From: Chryseobacterium gilvum
GTDB lineage: Bacteria > Bacteroidota > Bacteroidia > Flavobacteriales > Weeksellaceae
Direction of reading: 5' to 3'
Length of the DNA stretch: 64,000 nt
Assembly: GCF_025628965.1 (NCBI RefSeq)
Contig: NZ_JAOTEN010000001.1
Location: forward strand, 434,001-498,000
Shown piece after piece: positions 44,495 to 53,200 of the stretch (its first letter is position 1; each line of letters opens with the position of its first letter). Under the pieces are notes generated by a model that had not been told where the DNA came from, ran no database searches, and was given only the letters and a program-made list of their open reading frames with translations. The position numbers were made by a program, and so were the translations under genes.

Positions 44495-45658
44495 ATGGAT
44501 ACAGAAAATATTAAAATTCAGATAAAAACATTCTTCGGATTAGAGCCTGTTTTAGCAGAAGAAATCAAGAAGCTGGGCGGAAAAAACGTAGAAGTTAAAA
44601 ACCGTGCCGTGAATTGTGAAGGAGATTTGGGTTTTCTTTATAAAATCAACTATTCTGCAAGAACGGCTTTAAAAATTCTGGTTCCGATTGATGAATTTAA
44701 AGCATACAACGAAACAAAATTCTACGAAAGGCTTTTTAAGTTTGAATGGGATGATTTTATGAGTGTGGATCAGACATTTGCCATAGATTCTACGGTAAAT
44801 TCTGAGAGATTCAGCCATTCTCAGTTCATGACTTTTAAAATGAAAGACGCCATTGTCGATTTTTTTCAAAACCGATATGGCAAAAGGCCCAACATTGAAA
44901 CAAAATCTCCGGATATCAAATTTCACCTTCATATTGACCGGGAATTGGTGACCATTTCCCTGGATTCTTCAGGAGATGCCTTATTTAAAAGAGGGTACCG
45001 AAAAGAGCAGGGTGAAGCTCCCATTAATGAAGTGTTGGCAAGCGGAATGCTCCAGTTAGCCGGTTGGGACGGAAAAGGAAATTTCCTTGACCCGATGTGC
45101 GGTTCGGGAACCATTCTTATTGAAGCCGCGATGATTGCAATGGATCTTCCGGCGCAGATTTTCAGGAGAAGATTTGCCTTCCAGAACTGGAAAAATTATG
45201 ATGAGGCATTATTCAATAAAATCAAAGAATTCAGAATCGAAAGAATCAGAGAATTTCATGGTAAAATTGTAGGCTATGACATCGACGGCAGAATGCTGGA
45301 TGCTGCAAGAACCAATGTAGAATCTGCAGAAATGGAAGATATCATCGAAGTACGGAGAGAAGATTTCTTCGAGACCAAAAAAGATCTGTTCCCATTACTG
45401 ATGGTATTTAACCCGCCTTATGACGAGCGGATTTCGATCAATGACGATGATTTTTACAAGAAAATAGGAGATACTTTTAAAACAAATTATCCGAACACTT
45501 TGGCCTGGCTGATTTCTTCGGATCTGGAAGCGGTGAAGAAAATCGGGTTGCGCCCTTCAAGAAAAATCAAACTTTTCAACGGCAAACTGGAAACCAGATT
45601 TTTGCAGTATGAAATGTATGAGGGAACGAAGAAGCTGCATAAGATTGAAAATATTTAG
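44495..45658 (+). CDS. rlmL: THUMP-domain 23S rRNA m2G methyltransferase (RlmL-like)
   Basis: 387 residues: N-terminal THUMP RNA-binding region (about 1-160) and C-terminal methyltransferase with SAM motif LDPMCGSGTILIEAA and catalytic NPPYDERI. This corresponds to the RlmL half of the E. coli RlmKL fusion (m2G2445); the RlmK half is absent. The frame is open 71 codons further upstream, but that extension overlaps the divergent methyltransferase and the promoter box, so the ATG at 44495 is chosen. Confidence 0.88.
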   Translation: MDTENIKIQIKTFFGLEPVLAEEIKKLGGKNVEVKNRAVNCEGDLGFLYKINYSARTALKILVPIDEFKAYNETKFYERLFKFEWDDFMSVDQTFAIDSTVNSERFSHSQFMTFKMKDAIVDFFQNRYGKRPNIETKSPDIKFHLHIDRELVTISLDSSGDALFKRGYRKEQGEAPINEVLASGMLQLAGWDGKGNFLDPMCGSGTILIEAAMIAMDLPAQIFRRRFAFQNWKNYDEALFNKIKEFRIERIREFHGKIVGYDIDGRMLDAARTNVESAEMEDIIEVRREDFFETKKDLFPLLMVFNPPYDERISINDDDFYKKIGDTFKTNYPNTLAWLISSDLEAVKKIGLRPSRKIKLFNGKLETRFLQYEMYEGTKKLHKIENI

Positions 45659-45680
45659 TACTCGATATTTCATTGCATAT

Positions 45681-45713
45681 AAACCTAACAGGTTTCAAAA
45701 ACCTGTTAGGTTT
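45681..45713. repeat. Palindromic intergenic element (AACCTAACAGG type)
   Basis: AAACCTAACAGGTTT and its exact reverse complement are separated by 3 nt. It can terminate rlmL, but its perfect symmetry suggests a member of a dispersed intergenic palindrome family; I recall similar sequences in related genomes, which is not proof. Confidence 0.6.
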
Positions 45714-45741
45714 TAAATGGATATAAAATAATATTCAAAAA

Positions 45742-45770
45742 AAAATAGAACTTCATTGAAGTTCTATTTT
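45742..45770. terminator. Hairpin terminator at the gene remnant
   Basis: AAAATAGAACTTC and GAAGTTCTATTTT, 13-bp stem, 3-nt loop, flanked by A- and T-runs. It follows the remnant's stop codon on the minus strand. Confidence 0.7.
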
Positions 45771-45868
45771 TTTTCTAACCCGGCAAGTTTTGCTTTTAGC
45801 TCAGCTATTTCTTTTTTTAAGATTAAGATATAATCCTGCTTGTTTTCAATTAAATATTTCAAAAAAAA
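45764..45868 (-). pseudogene. C-terminal remnant of a lost coding sequence
   Basis: In frame on the minus strand the DNA reads KYLIENKQDYILILKKEIAE then LKAKLAGLEKK and a TAG, an amphipathic coiled-coil C terminus with its own terminator. Upstream, a TGA and ten T's close the frame after about 35 codons and no ATG start is present. The parent family is not recognised; DNA-binding proteins often end this way. Confidence 0.45.
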
Positions 45869-45983
45869 AATTCAAATTATTCTAATTGATGCGAATAATT
45901 TTGAATAATTTTCGTTTTGAATGTATTAGGTAGGGATTGTTAATTAAATATATTGCAGTTCCTAAAAATAATTAAATATTTAC

Positions 45984-46773
45984 ATGAAACTTTGTACATT
46001 ATTCTTGATAATATTTGGCAGTATTTTATACTCTCAAACAAATGATTTAAAATCACAATATGAGGTGATCTACAGAATTAAAAGTTTTCCGGATACTCTA
46101 TCTAAAAAAAATACTATTGAAGAAGATTTATCATTACTCATTAATGGAAATAAGTCTTTGTTTAAGAGTACTAAAAAAGCGTACAGCGATTCTATTGCAA
46201 TGGAAATAGGAGAGAAGAGCCTTGCAAACTCTATTGACGGAAAGGTGATTCTGGATATGAGAAATGTCCCAATAGTGAACTTTAAGTCTGAAGTTTTTTT
46301 TGACAATGGTAAGCAGACTGTTTATAAAGAATTGGTAAAAAACCGTTTTTCTTATCCTTTAGAAGATGTACTTCACTGGAAGATAGAAGAGGAGACCAAA
46401 ATGATAGGATCTTATCTATGCAAAAAAGCCACAATAAAATACAAAAACAGAAATTATGCAGCGTGGTTTGCAGAATCTGTTCCTATTCCTGACGGTCCTT
46501 ATATTTTTAAAGGCTTGCCGGGATTGATTTTGGAAGTATATGATCAATCAGATACGGTTCACTTTTCAATGGTAAGTTTGAAGAAAGTAGAAAAGCCAAT
46601 GGTAGTAATGAAAGATTCAGCGGCTACAAAATATTCAATTTTTTATCAGGCAAGAAAACTTTTTAGACAATCCGGCGGGTGCACTATCCAATCAGACAGG
46701 AATAAGTCTTAAACCTTCAAATATCTCAAGGATAAATAGTAATGTCAGAAGTTTTAATAATTATCTTGATTAA
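45984..46773 (+). pseudogene. GLPGLI family protein, frameshifted near the C terminus
   Basis: The family signature FKGLPGLILEVYD is present near residue 183 and a signal peptide near the start. Frame 0 ends at 46712 with an uncharacteristic tail. From the T-run at 46660-46664, frame +1 continues as NPAGALSNQTGISLKPSNI, matching the usual C terminus, and stops at 46773. A single-base insertion in the T-run or a two-base deletion in the preceding A-run would explain it. It may be a real lesion or a sequencing error. Confidence 0.75.
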
Positions 46774-46847
46774 GAATATCATATAATATTCATACAAACC
46801 AGATTATTTTGTTCTGGTTTTATCTGAACTCTTATTTTTCTCTTATA

Positions 46848-46880
46848 AACCCTTCCAGCGTTTAAAACGCTGGAAGGGTT
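46848..46880. repeat. Palindromic intergenic element (CCTTCCAGCG type)
   Basis: A perfect 16-bp inverted repeat (AACCCTTCCAGCGTTT and its complement) with a single central base, between the GLPGLI gene and the glycosyltransferase gene. GC-rich arms are unusual here. May act as a terminator or be a dispersed palindrome. Confidence 0.6.
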
Positions 46881-46934
46881 GTTATGTACAAACTTATTTT
46901 TTTTATCAAAAGAAATCTTCATTCTTAATTTATA

Positions 46935-46947
46935 GCAAACTGTTTGC
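46935..46947. promoter_or_regulatory. Small palindrome at the glycosyltransferase promoter
   Basis: GCAAACTGTTTGC, perfect 6-bp arms around one base, overlaps the TTTG -33 element. Could bind a regulator; short enough to be chance. Confidence 0.3.
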
Positions 46948-46966
46948 AGGTTGTTTTATGAATCTT

Positions 46967-46974
46967 TAATTTTG
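46967..46974 (+). promoter_or_regulatory. Promoter -7 box for glycosyltransferase gene
   Basis: TAATTTTG with TTTG at 46943-46946, spaced 20 nt, a good match to the Bacteroidota -33/-7 pair. The TTG start follows 14 nt later. Confidence 0.55.
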
Positions 46975-46987
46975 AAAAAATTTCAAC

Positions 46988-47992
46988 TTGAACCCATCCA
47001 TTTCCATCGTTGTTGCCATATTTAACCGAAGAGACGAGCTTTTTGAGCTTTTAAACTCATTGGCTTTTCAGACTGATAAGGATTTTGAAATCATTATTGT
47101 TGATGATGGCTCATTGATTGATCTGAAACCGACAATCAAAAACTTTGACGGGATTTTCAATATAAAATACTTCAGGAAAAATAATTCTGGGCCTGGTTTG
47201 TCGAGAAATTACGGGGCAAAAAGAGCGGCGAATGACTGGCTTGTTTTTGTAGACAGCGACGTGATTGTCGAGAAAGACTATATTGAAAATGTTAAACAAG
47301 GCATTCTCACCATTCCGTGCGATGCTTTTGGAGGCGCAGATAAAGCGCATAAAGGGTTTAATCTGATGCAGAAAGCGATTTCTTATTCGATGACCTCCGT
47401 TTTTACTACCGGTGGAATAAGGGGAAATAAAAAAGCGGTTTCAAAATTTCAGCCCAGAAGCTTTAATATGGGGGTAAAAAAAGAGGTTTTTGAAAAAGTA
47501 GGTGGTTTTTCTGAAATGAGAATCGGGGAAGATCCGGATCTTTCGATGACACTCTGGGAAAACGGTTTTACGACTGCATTTTTCGATACGACTGCAGTGT
47601 ATCATAAACGCCGTGTCGATTTTGGCAAATTTTCAAAACAGGTGTATCAGTTCGGCTGCGCAAGACCTATTCTGAATCAGAGACATCCAAAATATGTAAA
47701 AATTTCTTTTGCCTTTCCCACCTTATTTTTTCTGGGATATGTTTTGGGCTTTATCGAATATTTTGTTTTAAACAGGGGAATTATTTTAGCCTTTTACGGA
47801 TTATATACTTTCATGGTTTTGATTCACGCGGCGATAGTTACAAAAAATATAGCGATTGCAGGAATGGCGGTAATTTCAACTTATATTCAGATGTTTTCCT
47901 ATGGTTACGGTTTTCTAAAATCCTGGGTCTTGCTCAATGTTTTCAGAATGAAACCGCAAGATGCTTTCCCGAAGCATTTTCATAAAAATTAA
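46988..47992 (+). CDS. Glycosyltransferase family 2
   Basis: 334 residues. GT-A fold start SISIVVAIFNRRDELFELLNSL, metal-binding VDSDV near residue 90, EDPDL-type motif in RIGEDPDLS and a C-terminal hydrophobic stretch (about 235-310) suggest a membrane-associated enzyme. The frame begins with TTG at 46988; no upstream ATG is in frame before a stop, so a TTG start is needed. The sugar and acceptor are unknown; no polysaccharide cluster is adjacent. Confidence 0.9.
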   Translation: MNPSISIVVAIFNRRDELFELLNSLAFQTDKDFEIIIVDDGSLIDLKPTIKNFDGIFNIKYFRKNNSGPGLSRNYGAKRAANDWLVFVDSDVIVEKDYIENVKQGILTIPCDAFGGADKAHKGFNLMQKAISYSMTSVFTTGGIRGNKKAVSKFQPRSFNMGVKKEVFEKVGGFSEMRIGEDPDLSMTLWENGFTTAFFDTTAVYHKRRVDFGKFSKQVYQFGCARPILNQRHPKYVKISFAFPTLFFLGYVLGFIEYFVLNRGIILAFYGLYTFMVLIHAAIVTKNIAIAGMAVISTYIQMFSYGYGFLKSWVLLNVFRMKPQDAFPKHFHKN

Positions 47993-48012
47993 TTAAAAAC
48001 AGTATTATAAAA

Positions 48013-48039
48013 AAAACCTCTAGAAATATAGAGGTTTTT
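48013..48039. terminator. Bidirectional terminator between GT2 and E1 genes
   Basis: AAAACCTCTA and TAGAGGTTTT-type arms form a stem flanked by A- and T-runs between the convergent genes. Confidence 0.8.
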
Positions 48040-48057
48040 AATTTTATCTGAATTACA

Positions 48058-50130
48058 TTAATATTTCAACATTTCTTCAATCTTGGCCGCCAATTTCTCA
48101 GCATTCGGAAGCATCTCTTTTTCCAGAACCAGATTAATCGGAACAGCCGGAGTATCCAATGATCCCATTGTTTCTACAGGAGCATCAAGATATCTGAAGC
48201 AGTTTTTAGAAATACGGTGCGCAAATGCTTCAGCGAAAGAATTATTGAGCTGTTCTTCCGTTAAAACAATACATTTTCCGTGTGCTTTTACTCGTTCAAA
48301 AACCAATTCTTCATCCAGAGGAATAAGGGTTCTCAAATCAATCACTTCCACTTTACCATTAAAGCTTTTTACCGCTTCTTTTGCCCAGTAAACCCCCATT
48401 CCGTAGGTTATAACAACCAGGCTTCTGCCTTTTTCCACTTCATTCTGATCCGCTTCAATGATGATTTTTCCTTTTCCGAACGGTAAGATATAATCTTCCG
48501 CGGGTTCAATCGTTTTGGCATCTTCTGTTCCGGGAACCTTACTCCAGTATAACCCTTTATGTTCAAGCATCACCACCGGATTCGGATCATAATAGGCTGC
48601 TTTTAAAAGACCTTTAAAATCGGCCGCATTACTTGGATACGCGATTTTAATCCCTTTAATATTCGCCAAAATACTTTCCACACTTCCGCTGTGGTATGGT
48701 CCGCCGCCGCCGTAAGCGCCGATCGGAACTCTGATGATATTGCTTACAGGGAATTTCCCGTTGCTTAAATAGTTTGATTTCGAAATTTCAGTAATCAGCT
48801 GATTGATTCCGGGATAAATATAATCGGCAAACTGAACCTCCACAATCGGTTTCAAACCTACCGCACTCATTCCTGTGGTAGAACCAATTATATAAGCTTC
48901 CTGAATGGCTGTATTAAAAACTCTTTTGCTCCCGAACTTTTTTCCTAAAGTCACGGTCTCACGGAAAACCCCGCCGATTCTTTCTCCCACATCCTGTCCG
49001 TAAAGCAAAGCTTCCGGATGCTTCCACATAATCTCCTGAATCGCGTGAATGGCTGCATCTACCATCACGATTTTTTCACCGCCTTCCGGTTCGCGGGTTC
49101 CCACTTCTTCTGTTATTGGGGTTGGTGCGAAAATATGCTGCATTACTGTTTCCGGCTTCGGATCTTCCGCTTTTTGAGCTCTGTCAAAAGCTTCTTCGGC
49201 TTGTAATCTCGCTTTTTTGGTAATTTGTTTCAGCAATTCTTCATCCGTACCGGATTCCAGCAATTGGTTTCTAAGGATTTCCCCCGGATCTTTTGCCCGG
49301 TGTTTCGTTAAATCATCTTCATCTCTGTAAAATTCTCTTCGCACTCCTGAAGTGTGATGTCCTATTAAAACAGTTTTCGCGCAAACGACAAGTGGTTTTC
49401 TTTCTTCTCTGACAAAATCCACCGCTTTTTTCATCACTTCAAAGCTTTGAACAAAATCGGTTCCGTCTACTCTCATTCTGCCTAGACCAGTAAATCCTCC
49501 TACAAAATCGTAAGCATCGCACGTTCTGGCTTCATCTTTAGTTACAGAAATACCCCATTCATTATCCTGAACCAGAAAAATAATCGGCAACTGATGTAAA
49601 GCCGCAAATTGCAATGCTTCACTCACTTCACCTTCTGTTACAGAATTATCTCCCAAGCTGCAAACTACAACAGGATTATTTTCAAATTGCTCTAAATTAA
49701 AATCCTGAATATATTTAATTCCTTGAGCAACACCCGTCGTAGGAATCGTCTGCATACCTGTCGCTGAGCTCTGATGAATAATCTTCGGCATGGCCGGATT
49801 TCTGCTCGAAGGGTGAGAATAATACGATCTTCCTCCCGAAAAAGGATCATCAGCTTTTGCCAGCAACTGCAGCATCAACTGATACGGTTCAAAACCAATT
49901 CCCAACAAAATACTTTCATCTCTGTAATACGGAGAAACCCAGTCTTCTTTTGTAAGCTGATAGGCTGTAGCCAGCTGAATGGCTTCATGGCCTCTCGAAG
50001 TACTGTGTACATATTTACAGACATTCCTGTTTTCCTCATAGATGTCTGCCATTGCTTTTGCAAGCATCATATGGTTGTAGGCCTTTAGTAAAATATCCTG
50101 AGAAACTTTTTCGTGAAGTGTATTTTCCAT
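48058..50130 (-). CDS. Fused alpha-beta 2-oxoacid dehydrogenase E1 (branched-chain type)
   Basis: Thiamine-diphosphate E1 of a 2-oxoacid dehydrogenase complex, probably for branched-chain 2-oxoacids. Residues about 10-325 form the alpha part with the cofactor segment CSLGDNSVTEGEVSEAL and VQDNEWGIS; about 345-690 form the beta part with VFNTAIQEAYIIG and QFADYIYPGINQL. The two subunits, separate in many bacteria, are one 690-residue chain here. Start at ATG 50130; an upstream TTG at 50139 lies inside the promoter box. No E2 or E3 gene is near. Confidence 0.88.
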   Translation of the reverse strand: MENTLHEKVSQDILLKAYNHMMLAKAMADIYEENRNVCKYVHSTSRGHEAIQLATAYQLTKEDWVSPYYRDESILLGIGFEPYQLMLQLLAKADDPFSGGRSYYSHPSSRNPAMPKIIHQSSATGMQTIPTTGVAQGIKYIQDFNLEQFENNPVVVCSLGDNSVTEGEVSEALQFAALHQLPIIFLVQDNEWGISVTKDEARTCDAYDFVGGFTGLGRMRVDGTDFVQSFEVMKKAVDFVREERKPLVVCAKTVLIGHHTSGVRREFYRDEDDLTKHRAKDPGEILRNQLLESGTDEELLKQITKKARLQAEEAFDRAQKAEDPKPETVMQHIFAPTPITEEVGTREPEGGEKIVMVDAAIHAIQEIMWKHPEALLYGQDVGERIGGVFRETVTLGKKFGSKRVFNTAIQEAYIIGSTTGMSAVGLKPIVEVQFADYIYPGINQLITEISKSNYLSNGKFPVSNIIRVPIGAYGGGGPYHSGSVESILANIKGIKIAYPSNAADFKGLLKAAYYDPNPVVMLEHKGLYWSKVPGTEDAKTIEPAEDYILPFGKGKIIIEADQNEVEKGRSLVVITYGMGVYWAKEAVKSFNGKVEVIDLRTLIPLDEELVFERVKAHGKCIVLTEEQLNNSFAEAFAHRISKNCFRYLDAPVETMGSLDTPAVPINLVLEKEMLPNAEKLAAKIEEMLKY

Positions 50131-50136
50131 AGAGTA

Positions 50137-50144
50137 CAAAGATA
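50137..50144 (-). promoter_or_regulatory. Promoter -7 box for E1 gene, leaderless likely
   Basis: Minus-strand TATCTTTG ends 6 nt before the ATG, so the transcript probably starts at the start codon. Confidence 0.5.
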
Positions 50145-50295
50145 AGCATATTTTGTATTTGTAAAAATAAATGCGAACAATTGATAGGAGAGTTTTATCG
50201 TCATTTAAACATTATTTCGGCAGGTAAAATGATCGGAAAATGATAAAATTGCCGTAACTTTACGTACTATTTTCTCATTAAAGTTAGAAAAATTC

Positions 50296-53200
50296 ATGTA
50301 TTTAGTTTTTGACACAGAAACCACCGGTTTACCGAAAAATTTCAATGCTCCGCTTTCCGATTCAGACAACTGGCCAAGAATGGTTCAGATCGCATGGCAA
50401 TTGCATGATAATGCAGGTAATTTGATTGAAAATCAGGATTATATCATAAAACCGGAAGGGTATGACATTCCCTTTAACGCGGCAAGAATCCATGGGATTA
50501 CTACAAAAATTGCGCATGAAGAAGGCCGTGATCTGCAGGAAGTTCTGGAAGAATTTTCTAAAGTTTTGGAAAAGGTAAGCGTAGTTTCCGGGCATAATGT
50601 AGAGTTTGATTACAATATCGTTGGTGCAGAATTTTTCAGGAAAAATATAAAGGACCATCTTCAGGAAAAACCAAAAGCCGATACCATGATCCTGGGTACC
50701 GATTTTTGCCAGCTCGGCGGTGGAAGGGGAGGCAAGTTTAAATCCCCTAAACTGGAAGAACTTTATGAAAAACTCTACGGAAACAAATTTGATGAGGCAC
50801 ACAATGCAGCTGCCGACGTAAATGCAACGGCTCAGGTTTTCTTTGAGATGATGAGAATCGGGATTATCCCGGCTGAGGTTTTAAAAATTTCTGAAGATCA
50901 GCTGGCCTATTTTAAAGCTTTGCATCCCGATCCGATACAGCCTTTTGGTATTGTAATCAGGAGACAGGTTGCAGATTTTAACAACAAGAAAAAACAGCAG
51001 GATTTTGGCAGTATTGAGGAAATCGATCTTGGAAAGTATTTCAATTTTGACAATCACAGTGTATTTTCAACACTTACCGCGACTTCCAGCATCTCAGATT
51101 TAATTAAAAAAGCTACAGACGATCAGTTTCCGGCAGTCGGGATGGTGGATCTGGGCAATATGATGGGTGCTTTTAAGTTTGTTTCTGCAGTAGAATCGGC
51201 CAATGCGGACCGTTTAAAAAAACATAAAGATTTTTTAGCGAAAAAACAGGAAGCCGAAGAAAATGGAACAGAGTTTAATGAAACAGAACCTGTATCAGAA
51301 CCTTTAATTCCGGTTGTGGGTTGTGAGTTTTACATTTCAGACCGGTATGAGCAGAAACAGTTTACCAAAGATGATCCCGACAGAAGAACGCAGGTCGTTT
51401 TATTGGCGAAGGATTTTAACGGTTATAAAAATTTAGCTAAACTTTCAAGTATCGGCTTTTTAAAAGGTTTTTATTTTGGCGTTCCAAGGATCAGCCGGGA
51501 ATTGATTGCCGAATATAAAGACGGGTTAATTGCTTTGACTTCAGGAATTACCGGAGATATTCCTGATGCAATTTTGAATACGGGGGAACAGAAAGGGGAA
51601 GAGCTTTTCAAATGGTGGAAAGATACTTTTGAAGATGATTTTTATGTTCAGATCCAAAATCACCAGCTTCCTGAAGAAGAACATTTAAATGATGTTTTAC
51701 TTCATTTTGCAGATAAATATCAGGTTAAAATTTTAGCTCAGAACGAAACCTATTATACTGAAAAAGAAGATTCTAATATTCAGGATATCGTAAGCTGTAT
51801 CAAAGATGGGGAAAAATTGTCGACCCCTGTAGGAAAAGGGTTTGGAAAGAGAAGAGGTTTGGCAACAGGAGAATATTATATTAAAAATTCTGATGAGATT
51901 AAAGAAGCTTTTCTGGCGTATCCCGATGCTTTTGAAGCGTATGATGAGTTTTTTGCCAAATTCAGTCCCTATACTTTAAAAAGAGATGTTTTGCTGCCGA
52001 AATTTGATATTCCTGAAGAATTTATTCATGCTGAAGACCATGCAGATGGCGGAAAACGGGGCGAAATGGCTTATCTGAAACATTTAACCTATGAAGGCGC
52101 CAAAAAAAGATATGAAATAATTACCGACGAAATTAAGGAACGTCTTGATTTCGAATTGGATGTTATTGCCAATACAGGATATCCCGGTTACTTCCTGATT
52201 GTACAGGATTTTTGTAATGAAGCCCGAAACATGGGAGTCTGGGTCGGTCCGGGAAGAGGTTCTGCAGCCGGTTCTGCAGTCGCTTACTGTATCGGGATCA
52301 CCAATGTAGATCCTATTAAATATGACCTCCTTTTTGAGAGATTCCTGAATCCGGAAAGGGTTTCAATGCCCGATATTGATATAGATTTTGATGATGAAGG
52401 AAGAGACCGTGTAATAAAATGGGTGATTGATAAATATGGGCAAAATCAGGTCGCGCAGATTATTACGTACTCAGTTCTGGGAGGGAAATCAGCAATTAAA
52501 GATGCAGGGAGAGTTTTAGATCTTTCCATTCCTGAAACCAATAATATTGCGAAACTGATTCCTTCCACCCCCGGAATGAATATTGCGAAAGCGCTGGCTA
52601 AATATGATAAACTGAGACCGGAAGATCAAATGCTGGTAGACGAAATGAGGTTGGTTTTAGGAAATGCTGAAGATCCGCGGCATGATGTTCTGGGAAGTGC
52701 AAAAAAGATGGAAGGATGCATTAGAAATACCGGTATTCATGCCTGTGGAGTGATTATTACTCCGGAAGATGTGAGTAATCTGGTTCCCGTGACAATTGCG
52801 GCGAAAGATGCCGATATTTTGGTGTCCCAGTTTGACAATTCTGTTGCGGAAAGCGCAGGGCTTCTGAAGATGGATTTTCTGGGACTGAGAACCTTAACGA
52901 TTATTAAAGATGCTTTAAAATTAATCAAGCAAAGACATAACGTAGATATTGACCCGGATCAGATTCCGCTGGATGATACGAAAACCTATCAGTTATTTAA
53001 AGAAGGGAGAACAGTGGGGATTTTCCAGTATGAAAGTCCGGGAATGCAGAAATACATGCGAGAACTTAAGCCAACGGTTTTTGCGGATCTTATTGCCATG
53101 AATGCCCTTTACAGACCGGGCCCGATTAAATATATCCCTAATTTTATCAACAGAAAACACGGGATTGAAGAAATCATCTACGACCTCGATGAAACCGAAG

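Larger units (their letters stand above)
45659..45983. other. Degraded intergenic region with palindromes and a gene remnant
   Basis: 325 bp without an intact gene. It holds a 15-bp palindrome at 45681-45713, a 12-bp terminator-like hairpin at 45742-45770 and, on the minus strand from about 45868 to 45764, a coding remnant described separately. The rest is AT-rich with a run of ten A at 45861. Confidence 0.6.
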
